This document shows, piece by piece, positions 1 to 6,699 of a stretch of DNA of 25,225 nt; positions within the stretch are counted from its first letter, which is position 1; each line of letters begins with the position of its first letter. Both the position numbers and the translations under genes were made by a program. The stretch spans positions 1-25,225 of the forward strand of contig NZ_URAR01000023.1 in the NCBI RefSeq assembly GCF_900545795.1, written 5' to 3'. The notes beneath the pieces are model-generated. The model worked only from the letters and a program-made list of their open reading frames with translations, was not told where the DNA came from and ran no database searches. Origin of the DNA: an uncultured Veillonella sp. (GTDB taxonomy: Bacteria > Bacillota > Negativicutes > Veillonellales > Veillonellaceae).

Positions 1-112
1 TGCTGCTCTTTAGAACTCGTCTAAAGATTAGGAGTCATCTAAAAAGTATTTTATTTTTTATAATTATTTTATTGTCCAGTATTATTTTCTAATATTATTT
101 TCTAGAAATATT

Positions 113-1318
113 TTATTTATTCTCTTGAAGCCATTGTAAGGCATATTGCGCATACATAGCGGCCCCCATAGGCAAGGCTGACTCATCAATAGTAAAGAAA
201 TTACTGTGATGGGAATGCACGGCATCTATAGCCGGATTAGCAATGCCAAAGAAGGCAAAGCAGCCTGGTTTATCCTGCATATAATAGGCAAAATCTTCCC
301 CGCCCATCGTCTTTTCCATAGGAACTACAGCGTCTTCGCCAAACAGAGATCGGCCTACACGATTTGCCAATTCAGAGCAAACCGGATTATTAATCGTAGG
401 CGGCACCATTTGTCTAAAAGAAGCCTTCGCCTTCGCTCCATAAGCATGAGCTGTATCTTCCACAATGCGAGCCATCATAGCTTGTAAATCAGCCCCAATT
501 TCAGGTTTAAAATAACGGGCTGTCCCTTCCAGCTTAGCAAAGCCGGAGATGACATTATAACGGGTACCACTCGTCATTTTACCAATGGTTACAACCACTG
601 AATCTAAGGGATTGAAATGACGAGATACTAAAGTTTGTAAATTCATAACAATAGCTGATGCCACTACTGTTGCATCCACCGTTAAATGCGGTTGTGCCCC
701 ATGTCCTGCTTTACCTTCAATTTCCACATTAATCTCAAGGGCCGCTGCCATTCGCTCACCTGCTTCTACAGACACTTTACCGGCCGGCAAATCAATCCAT
801 ATATGGCCGCCAAAGACTGTGTCAGTCTCTTCATACCAGGTGCCAAAGCGCTTCATATATTCAGCGCCTTCCCCTGTTTCCTCAGACGGTTGAAATACTA
901 AATACACTTTCCCTTCAATGGAGTCTTGCAAAGTTTTTAACATCTTAGCCGCTCCTAATAGAACAGCCATATGACCATCATGGCCACAAGCATGCATTTT
1001 TCCCTCGTATTTCGATTTAAAATCAACCTCCGTTTGCTCTAGCACATTAAGAGCATCAATATCAGCGCGAAGCATAATGGTCTTACCTGGCTTTGGCCCT
1101 TCTAACCAAGCTACTAGGCCTGTATTCTTCTCTTTATTGAGTTCATAGGGAATTCCCATTTTATCTAATTCACCAGCTAAATATTGAGTCGTCGCTTGTT
1201 CTTCAAAGCTAACTTCTGGATATTGATGTAAATGACGGCGCCATTCAATAATTTGTGAGCCTAACTCACTTTGTAATTTCTTTACAGCTTCCAATGTAGG
1301 AGATACTGTTTCTTTCAT
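113..1318 (-). CDS. M20 family amidohydrolase / aminoacylase-type metallopeptidase
   Basis: This is a zinc-type hydrolase of the M20D group, which removes acyl groups from N-acyl amino acids or related amides in the cytoplasm. The family signature HACGHDGH lies near residues 109-116 and carries the metal-binding Cys and His. EETGEG follows as the catalytic and metal-binding acidic stretch, and a C-terminal HSHHSNFF supplies another metal His. The N-terminal HLHQYPEVSFEE is also typical. An upstream ATG at 1339 is in frame, but it has no ribosome-binding site. The ATG at 1318 has AGAGG about 8 bases upstream, so it is chosen and gives 401 residues, normal for the family. The gene stands alone behind the tRNA operon terminator, with its own promoter and a palindrome near the predicted start of transcription. 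The exact substrate cannot be read from sequence. Confidence 0.9.
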   Translation of the reverse strand: MKETVSPTLEAVKKLQSELGSQIIEWRRHLHQYPEVSFEEQATTQYLAGELDKMGIPYELNKEKNTGLVAWLEGPKPGKTIMLRADIDALNVLEQTEVDFKSKYEGKMHACGHDGHMAVLLGAAKMLKTLQDSIEGKVYLVFQPSEETGEGAEYMKRFGTWYEETDTVFGGHIWIDLPAGKVSVEAGERMAAALEINVEIEGKAGHGAQPHLTVDATVVASAIVMNLQTLVSRHFNPLDSVVVTIGKMTSGTRYNVISGFAKLEGTARYFKPEIGADLQAMMARIVEDTAHAYGAKAKASFRQMVPPTINNPVCSELANRVGRSLFGEDAVVPMEKTMGGEDFAYYMQDKPGCFAFFGIANPAIDAVHSHHSNFFTIDESALPMGAAMYAQYALQWLQENK

Positions 1319-1416
1319 ATAAATGACCTCTTCTCTCATTTAATTATCATGTACAGTCCTATTATGTTAGTCACCACACAAGTATAGAACTAAATTATTA
1401 AACACCACAGTTTAAA

Positions 1417-1434
1417 AGCTAAATTTATTTAGCT
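1417..1434. promoter_or_regulatory. 18-bp palindrome next to the amidohydrolase promoter
   Basis: Two 8-base arms, AGCTAAAT and ATTTAGCT, flank a 2-base centre. The site starts about 8 bases downstream of the predicted -10 element (1442-1447), so it would overlap the start of transcription. That placement suits a repressor operator. No regulator is identified. Confidence 0.4.
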
Positions 1435-1441
1435 ATAATTC

Positions 1442-1470
1442 ATGGTAAATCACTTGGATTTAAATGTCAA
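1442..1470 (-). promoter_or_regulatory. Putative sigma-70 promoter of the amidohydrolase gene
   Basis: On the minus strand a perfect -35 box TTGACA (1465-1470) is followed after 17 bases by TACCAT (1442-1447) as a 4/6 match to the -10 box. It lies about 125 bases upstream of the chosen start codon and downstream of the tRNA terminator. Confidence 0.5.
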
Positions 1471-1489
1471 ATAATAATCTAGACATAAC

Positions 1490-1517
1490 AAAAAAGCGAA
1501 CTTCCGAAGAAGTCCGC
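1490..1517 (-). terminator. Rho-independent terminator of the tRNA operon
   Basis: A 9-bp stem (arms 1496-1504 and 1509-1517, one G-T pair) is capped by a UUCG tetraloop and followed on the minus strand by six T residues. It begins 8 bases after the CCA end of tRNA-Val. Confidence 0.9.
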
Positions 1518-1525
1518 TTTTAATA

Positions 1526-1601
<76 letters not shown>

Positions 1602-1605
1602 ATAT

Positions 1606-1680
1606 TGGTGACCCGTGGGGGAATCGAACCCCCGATACCGCCGTGAAAGGGCGGTGTCTTAACCGCTTGACCAACGGGCC
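1606..1680 (-). tRNA. tRNA-Glu (anticodon TTC)
   Basis: The 75-base cloverleaf starts GGCCCGT and ends with an encoded CCA. The anticodon loop CTTTCAC gives TTC. The GGTTCGATTCC T-arm is canonical. Only four bases separate it from tRNA-Val. Glutamyl-tRNA is also the substrate of HemA, encoded elsewhere in the window. Confidence 0.97.
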
Positions 1681-1682
1681 AC

Positions 1683-1758
1683 TGGCTCCTCGAGTAGGAC
1701 TCGAACCTACGACCGATCGGTTAACAGCCGATTGCTCTACCGACTGAGCTATCGAGGA
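1683..1758 (-). tRNA. tRNA-Asn (anticodon GTT)
   Basis: The 76-base cloverleaf starts TCCTCGA and ends TCGAGGA-G-CCA. The anticodon loop CTGTTAA gives GTT. The D-loop and T-loop are canonical and CCA is encoded. Two bases separate it from tRNA-Glu. Confidence 0.97.
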
Positions 1759-1763
1759 ATGTA

Positions 1764-1838
1764 TGGAGCGGAAAACGAGATTCGAACTCGCGACCCCCGC
1801 CTTGGCAAGGCGGTGCTCTACCACTGAGCTATTTCCGC
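1764..1838 (-). tRNA. tRNA-Gly (anticodon GCC)
   Basis: The 75-base cloverleaf starts GCGGAAA and ends TTTCCGC-T-CCA. The anticodon loop TTGCCAA gives GCC. It is the first gene of the tRNA operon, about 17 bases downstream of the proximal -10 box. Confidence 0.97.
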
Positions 1839-1855
1839 ATATCACAACAGGAACA

Positions 1856-1884
1856 ATTTTACACTCTTTATAAGTAGTTGTCAA
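1856..1884 (-). promoter_or_regulatory. Proximal promoter (P2) of the tRNA operon
   Basis: TTGACA (1879-1884), a 17-base spacer and TAAAAT (1856-1861) lie directly upstream of tRNA-Gly on the minus strand. Spacing and boxes are near consensus. Confidence 0.75.
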
Positions 1885-1936
1885 GAACTTTTTAACTACT
1901 TACTAGGTTTTAGTCAGTTCCCCTGACTGCTTTACT

Positions 1937-1966
1937 ATAATATCAAATTGATGATAATTCTGTCAA
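1937..1966 (-). promoter_or_regulatory. Distal promoter (P1) of the tRNA operon
   Basis: TTGACA (1961-1966) is followed after 18 bases by TATTAT (1937-1942). It sits just after the larC terminator. A small 6-bp inverted repeat (AGTCAG/CTGACT, about 1912-1928) lies between P1 and P2. Confidence 0.6.
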
Positions 1967-1978
1967 CACCTTTTTTAC

Positions 1979-2028
1979 AAAAATTTTACGCGCCAAATCT
2001 GTAACAAATTGTACAAATTCAGCGCGTA
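1979..2028 (-). terminator. Terminator downstream of larC
   Basis: On the minus strand, arms at 2022-2028 and 1987-1993 form 7 perfect pairs. The inner bases extend the stem to about 16 pairs with a few G-T pairs and a short AT-rich loop. AAAATTTTT follows. It separates larC from the tRNA promoters. Confidence 0.65.
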
Positions 2029-2082
2029 CTATTATCTTATTGCTCTTGTCTTATTACTCTTATCTTATTACCCTGGTCTTAT
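2027..2082. repeat. Four imperfect 14-bp tandem repeats
   Basis: Four consecutive 14-base units, each ending in CTTAT, can be aligned: TACTATTATCTTAT, TGCTCTTGTCTTAT, TACTCTTATCTTAT and TACCCTGGTCTTAT. They lie between the larC stop codon and its terminator. No function is evident. Confidence 0.7.
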
Positions 2083-2118
2083 ATTATTGTCTATGATTGT
2101 CTTGCTAATTCAAAACAA

Positions 2119-3021
2119 TTAGCCTTCATACCTTGGTTCATAAATGGTAAACACATTAGGAATAGGTAAATCCATACTTCCCAGACCTAAGCCCTTATGT
2201 TTTGCCTGTTCTGCCTTATTCATCATATAAAGTACTTTTTCTTGAATCTCTTGTTCACTCAAAATGCCATAGGCTTCTTTATGTAAAGTCTTCACTAGAG
2301 CTGCTCCAGTCGGTGTCACAAGTTCCCCCTGCACCGGCGTAGTATAGGTTGGAAAAGCGCCTAATAGCTCTGCTGTAGCTGGCGTAGGAATATCCATGAG
2401 CCCATGCGCGCATTTTACCTTTCCCTGGCCCACATGAAGCGGTGAAAACTGGATAGAATCTACACCTAAATGCTCTAAACAGATCATTGTGCCTACAATA
2501 TCAATAATGCAATCAATAGCGCCTACTTCGTGAAAATGTACAGACTCCAATGTAGCATTATGAACTTTAGCCTCGGCCTTACCTAAATGAGTAAAGGCTT
2601 CAATAGATTTTGACTTCACCCAACTAGATACATCACTTTGCTCAATCAAGGATTTAATTTCACTATAACCGCGATTTTCACCATGATTATGACTCGTACC
2701 TGTTATAGCATGCCACAATGCATGCGCCTTAGAATGACCATGGCTATGTGTATGTCCTTTGCCATGACTATGTGCATGACTGTTACTATGACTATGATCA
2801 TGTGTATGTCCATTCGTAGACAGCTCATCTAATACTACATCAAAGTAAGTTCCCACTACATTTTGTTTTTCTTTTTGTTCTAGAACAAGTGTAAAGCCGC
2901 CTAGATTCAATTTCTGTATGCCCTTTTGAAACTCTTTAAAAGGAACACCAAAATCTAGTAATGCCCCTACTATCATATTGCCACTAATGCCAGACATACA
3001 CAAACCATGTAATGTTTTCAT
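2119..3021 (-). CDS. larC: LarC-type nickel pincer cofactor protein, N-terminal (LarC1) form
   Basis: LarC inserts nickel into the pyridinium pincer cofactor used by lactate racemase LarA. Family landmarks are an N-terminal GISGNM (usually G-x-SGDM), HFHEVGAIDCIIDIVG near residues 162-177, KCAHGLMDIPTPATAELL and ELVTPTGAALVKTL. A His-rich insert (about residues 71-115, many HxH units) probably binds metal. The protein has 300 residues and stops right after the N-terminal domain. Full LarC is roughly 400 residues or more, or is split into LarC1 and LarC2 joined by frameshifting in Lactobacillus plantarum. The short spacer downstream has no open frame for the C-terminal domain. The ATG follows AGGATAG about 8 bases upstream. 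No larA, larB or larE is seen nearby. Confidence 0.8.
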   Translation of the reverse strand: MKTLHGLCMSGISGNMIVGALLDFGVPFKEFQKGIQKLNLGGFTLVLEQKEKQNVVGTYFDVVLDELSTNGHTHDHSHSNSHAHSHGKGHTHSHGHSKAHALWHAITGTSHNHGENRGYSEIKSLIEQSDVSSWVKSKSIEAFTHLGKAEAKVHNATLESVHFHEVGAIDCIIDIVGTMICLEHLGVDSIQFSPLHVGQGKVKCAHGLMDIPTPATAELLGAFPTYTTPVQGELVTPTGAALVKTLHKEAYGILSEQEIQEKVLYMMNKAEQAKHKGLGLGSMDLPIPNVFTIYEPRYEG

Positions 3022-3079
3022 TCCCTACTATCCTACCTTTCTGCCCTATAAAAGCTTAGCCTTCAAGGTGACTTTTTCC

Positions 3080-3236
3080 TTAATTCCTAACTTAAGTCCG
3101 AACTTAAGGCCTAACTCATTTACCAATCGATTCACTAATTTTTAGCAACTTATTCACTATTTTTAACTCACTTATTTGCTAGTCTATTTGCTAATTTATT
3201 TCTAATTTGTCTTCTAACTTATTAACAAACCTCTGA
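3080..3236. repeat. Degenerate AT-rich repeat spacer
   Basis: The spacer between arsAB and larC is made of many imperfect short units built around CTAATTT, CTTATT and TTGCTA words. CTTAAG also occurs twice. There is no open frame. Similar low-complexity repeats fill other spacers in this window. Confidence 0.5.
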
Positions 3237-5459
3237 CTAACGGCCATCTTGCAATATATTGCCTGGGCCATCTTCTGCAACAGTAACTTCCGCCTCACCA
3301 AATGTTTTCATATCATTTAACATATGTAAAGACGCCTTTATAACAGATAAGCCTAAGCAAGATCCCACCGCTTCATCAATAGCTAAGTTGTAATTTAAGT
3401 ATGTCTGTAGCCCTAAGAACTTCATTTGTGCCTTATGCACTGGCTCATTATAGGCAACAGATGGGAAAACGTATTGCAATATCTTAGGCTCAATCTGAGC
3501 TGCTGCTAATACAGCCGCACCAGTAACAGCTGTATCAAAGACTAATGCGCGACGCTGTGCTGCCGCTTCTAAAATAAAACCTACTAAAGCAACGATTTCA
3601 GGTGAACCTAACGCCTTTAATACCTCTTTAGGGCTGGCCTCGTCCACCTTATAGCGACTCATGGTCTGCGTTAAGCGCTCCGCTTTTTCGCGAATCGATA
3701 AAGTGCATTCATTATCAGTCAAAAGTTCAGTCATATCATATTTAGTAAAGGCCTTGGTTAAAGCCAATGCACTTAATAAATTCCGCTCCCCTACAGTACC
3801 TAAAGCGATAGCCTCTACATTGTCAGCCACTACCTGATTAGCCATATCTTTACCAACAGTAAGAAGCTCATCAACTTCAGCATCAGTAAAGGCTTCATGG
3901 AAGCCGAAGAAGCGTCCTCCTGAGCTTACTTTTTTGTGAATAATACCAGGTAACTCACTTGTATTAGCCTCAAGACCTACATCCACTACATATAATTTAG
4001 CATCTAGCGATTGTGCCAATGCATTAGTCGGTCTTAATCCAGCCCCTAACTGCTGCACCACAGCCTTGGATTCAAGACCCTTAGTGTGATTTTGCGGACC
4101 ATCAACGGCCGTATCACCAGCAAAGATAATACTTCCCATGGCAAGATGATTTGGTCGCTCATTATTAAAAATCCCCGCCAATTGAACAGCTATCTCTTCT
4201 AATTTAGCCAAACTATATAAAGGCTTAGTTAAATTATCTACTCGTTCACGGCATAATTTCATAGCTTCTGTTTTTAAGTCTTCTACAGGTGTGAATCCAT
4301 TTTCTTGACTCGTCGAATTATTAGCTAGCGCTAGTGGAGGTATGTTTGCCGCCGAATCTTCTAACGGCATATTCGAGTCTAAAGGCCTTTCTACATGAGT
4401 TTCTAAAGATCCTTCTAAGTTTTTTTCTAAAGATGCTTCTAAACCATTATGCATATGAACAGCTAATTTTAGCATGCCCATTTGTACGGAACCACCTGAA
4501 GCTTCGCCTAGACAAAGTCCTAACGTTACATAGGCTTCTAAGCCTAATTTTTCCAAGGCCTTCCTATGCCCCTTCTCAGCTGATAGATGGGAAGCCATTA
4601 CATACTCCATGCTCACTGGTGCTATAGCATGAGCTATTAAAGCACAGGCAGTGGTATTAAAGCCATCTAAAATAACCAAGGCCTTATGAGCTGCAGCACC
4701 TAAGATAATCCCTACTATGCAAGCAAATTCAAGGCCACCTACAGCCTGCAATACGCCAAGCCCATCGCTAGGCGGAATATGACTATATTTATGTAGCGCG
4801 TCCTGAACTACGCGCGTTTTCACCTTTAGGCGCTCATCAGAAATATTAGTCCCTCTACCAGTTGCTTCATCAGCTGTAAGACCTACATACTTAGCCGTAA
4901 TAATTGCACTCGCTGTGGTATTGCCAATGCCCATTTCACCAACGAGGAACACATTGTATCCTTGTCCTACCTTTTCCTTTACATAGGCAATACCTACTTC
5001 AATGGCTTCTAGTGCTTCAGCTTCCGTCATAGCTGGTTCTTCAAGGAAATTCTTAGTCCCATAAGCAACTTTACAGTGGCGAAGGCCAGGGATATTACTT
5101 ACATCACCGGCAATCCCTACATCAATGGCATCTAAATCAGCCCCACAATAATTGCCCAAAGCATTAGCACCAGCGCCCTTAGCTACTAAATAATTCTTTG
5201 TCATCCCCACCGTCACATCTTGTGGATAGGCACTGACACCAATTTTAGCAACCCCATGGTCAGCCGAGGAAATAACCATGGCTGGCTTAGGCTCCATGAG
5301 CTTTGACGAATTAGTCGCCATAGCATATTGCTTAACCATTTCAACTAATTTACCATAACTGCCGTATAAAGTACCACGCTCCCATACAGCCTGCACTTTA
5401 CTCGCAATAGTTTTATCTGTGCCCTGTATGCTTTGACAAGTCTCTGTAAACAAACTCAT
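3237..5459 (-). CDS. arsAB: Tandem CobT-domain protein, probable fused ArsAB (phenolic base activation for cobamides)
   Basis: Two CobT-like domains (about residues 1-335 and 400-720) are joined by a roughly 60-residue low-complexity linker. CobT transfers phosphoribose from nicotinate mononucleotide to the cobamide lower-ligand base. Domain 1 has the family motifs SSADHGVAKIGVSAYP, GEMGIGNTT, ATGRGT and the C-terminal LGEASGG, whose Glu corresponds to the catalytic Glu of Salmonella CobT. In domain 2 GEMGIGNTT is replaced by GTVGERNLL and ATGRGT is lost, though an IDEAVGS Glu remains. One competent and one degenerate domain resembles the ArsA/ArsB heterodimer of Sporomusa ovata, which uses phenol or p-cresol; here both lie in one polypeptide. 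The ATG at 5459 is preferred over a GTG at 5480 because AAGGAG lies 6-7 bases before it. The gene is 37 bases downstream of tyrA. Confidence 0.8.
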   Translation of the reverse strand: MSLFTETCQSIQGTDKTIASKVQAVWERGTLYGSYGKLVEMVKQYAMATNSSKLMEPKPAMVISSADHGVAKIGVSAYPQDVTVGMTKNYLVAKGAGANALGNYCGADLDAIDVGIAGDVSNIPGLRHCKVAYGTKNFLEEPAMTEAEALEAIEVGIAYVKEKVGQGYNVFLVGEMGIGNTTASAIITAKYVGLTADEATGRGTNISDERLKVKTRVVQDALHKYSHIPPSDGLGVLQAVGGLEFACIVGIILGAAAHKALVILDGFNTTACALIAHAIAPVSMEYVMASHLSAEKGHRKALEKLGLEAYVTLGLCLGEASGGSVQMGMLKLAVHMHNGLEASLEKNLEGSLETHVERPLDSNMPLEDSAANIPPLALANNSTSQENGFTPVEDLKTEAMKLCRERVDNLTKPLYSLAKLEEIAVQLAGIFNNERPNHLAMGSIIFAGDTAVDGPQNHTKGLESKAVVQQLGAGLRPTNALAQSLDAKLYVVDVGLEANTSELPGIIHKKVSSGGRFFGFHEAFTDAEVDELLTVGKDMANQVVADNVEAIALGTVGERNLLSALALTKAFTKYDMTELLTDNECTLSIREKAERLTQTMSRYKVDEASPKEVLKALGSPEIVALVGFILEAAAQRRALVFDTAVTGAAVLAAAQIEPKILQYVFPSVAYNEPVHKAQMKFLGLQTYLNYNLAIDEAVGSCLGLSVIKASLHMLNDMKTFGEAEVTVAEDGPGNILQDGR
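4400..4442. repeat. In-frame 24-bp-period direct repeat in the arsAB linker
   Basis: Two 19-base copies (4400-4418 and 4424-4442), differing at one base, are spaced 24 bases apart. In the protein they give an 8-residue repeat, LEASLEKN then LEGSLETH. The period is a multiple of three, so the reading frame is preserved. Confidence 0.8.
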
Positions 5460-5496
5460 TACAATCTCCTTTATGGTCACTCATTAGATGCTTCTA

Positions 5497-6483
5497 TTAG
5501 GATATATCTGAAAAATGATCTCGAATAACTTTAGCCTCGCTTAAATAGCGTTCTAATTCCGCATCATTATGGTTGCTCAAAATCTCTTTAACTAATTTTA
5601 TTTGCCCTTCCATATCCTCCAAGGCTTTATATACCTCTGCCTGATTGCCCCCAATTATCTCACACCACATAGATGGAAGGCCTCCCGCCACACGAGTTAC
5701 ATCACGGAAACCACCGGCCGCTAAACGCAAGCGCAGTTCACCTTGTGAATCTCCGCCAGCTACTTTAGCTACCATAGCAGCCAATAAATGAGGCATATGA
5801 CTCACTTTTGCCATAAAGCCATCATGGTCCTGCATAGCGATAAACTCCACCCGTGAGCCTAAGTGGGCGCCCATTTCAGCTAACTCAGTGGCAGCCTCAG
5901 CATTCCAAGCAGGCTGGGCTTCATCAGTTAATACAATCCAAGTACAGCCTGAGAATAAATGGCTGTTCGCCATTTCATAGCCACCTTTTTCTGAGCCAGC
6001 CATAGGATGGACTGATACAAAATGGACTCCTTTAGGAATATGTTCATATACGACGGCAGCAAAATTGGCCTTTGTGCTAGATACATCAGTAACTATAGCA
6101 CCAGGTTTAAAATGCTCTACACAAGTCTTAAATACGGCGCCATTTGTAGTCGGTGGCAAGGCAAACACTATAATATCAGACTGCGCTACTACCTCAAACA
6201 TATCTGTACTTGCATGATGCACGCCGCCATCGGCAAGCGCTTTATCGCAAGTCTCTTGACGCCTCGCATAGCCCCACACTTCGTAATTAGTACTACTTGT
6301 TAAAGCCTTTGCCAATGATCCCCCAATCAAGCCAAGGCCAATAATCCCCACCGTCCTGCGGCCACGAGTCTCCTCCATGGATACTTTCACATCCACTTGA
6401 GTTGTACTCCCCACTACGGCGTGGTACTGTACCGCATCAAATTCATTACTTTTTTTATTATTCATGTCTACAATTCTACTCAT
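5497..6483 (-). CDS. tyrA: Prephenate dehydrogenase
   Basis: TyrA converts prephenate to 4-hydroxyphenylpyruvate with NAD(P)+, the committed step to tyrosine. The dinucleotide-binding motif GLGLIGGSL is at residues 49-57 and the catalytic-type SVHPMAGSEKGG follows at about 157-168, with its His at 159. Family-like C-terminal helices include QDHDGFMAKVSHMPHLLA. Length is 328 residues. About 40 residues precede the Rossmann motif, longer than usual, but the first ATG has an excellent GGGAGG 7 bases upstream and no internal Met has a comparable site, so the extension appears real. No ACT domain is visible at the C-terminus. arsAB starts 37 bases downstream, so the two are probably co-transcribed. 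Confidence 0.92.
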   Translation of the reverse strand: MSRIVDMNNKKSNEFDAVQYHAVVGSTTQVDVKVSMEETRGRRTVGIIGLGLIGGSLAKALTSSTNYEVWGYARRQETCDKALADGGVHHASTDMFEVVAQSDIIVFALPPTTNGAVFKTCVEHFKPGAIVTDVSSTKANFAAVVYEHIPKGVHFVSVHPMAGSEKGGYEMANSHLFSGCTWIVLTDEAQPAWNAEAATELAEMGAHLGSRVEFIAMQDHDGFMAKVSHMPHLLAAMVAKVAGGDSQGELRLRLAAGGFRDVTRVAGGLPSMWCEIIGGNQAEVYKALEDMEGQIKLVKEILSNHNDAELERYLSEAKVIRDHFSDIS

Positions 6484-6592
6484 TCTCTTTCCTCCCGTGA
6501 GCCCAAGGCTCCCTACTATGCTACAGTACTGCTCAATACTATTAACATGCTACTAAAAACTAAATACTACAAAAAACAAAGCCATATTCGCA

Positions 6593-6650
6593 CTACCATT
6601 AAAGACTGCCTATATTATTGCCTACCATTAAAGACTTCCTATATTATTGA
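6593..6650. repeat. Two tandem copies of a 29-bp repeat
   Basis: Copies at 6593-6621 and 6622-6650 differ at only two positions. Each contains CTACCATTAAAGACT and TATATTATTG. They lie between the MATE gene stop and tyrA. Two abutting copies without spacers rule out a CRISPR array. Confidence 0.85.
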
Positions 6651-6699
6651 CCCCCTGACGAATAAGAGAGCCCTCGCCTAATAATAGAGCAATTTTAAC

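Noticed and set aside
1979..2118. A LarC2 domain reached by frameshifting after larC
   Set aside because: Frame +1 closes after about 14 codons and frame -1 closes at once; the stretch is tandem repeats and a terminator.
2638..2832. A Met- and Thr-rich plus-strand open frame
   Set aside because: It is the reverse complement of the His-rich codons of larC; the repetitive composition explains it fully.
3237..4262. A separate arsB gene starting at the internal Met near 4262
   Set aside because: No ribosome-binding site precedes that ATG and the frame is continuous with domain 1, so a fusion is the simpler reading.
4334..4627. Plus-strand open frame opposite arsAB, and similar plus-strand frames at 206-487, 6022-6303, 12650-13024 and 20614-20994
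   Set aside because: All lie opposite well-supported minus-strand genes, lack ribosome-binding sites and resemble no protein family.
6593..6650. CRISPR-like repeat
   Set aside because: There are only two copies, they touch each other with no spacer, and no cas genes are nearby.
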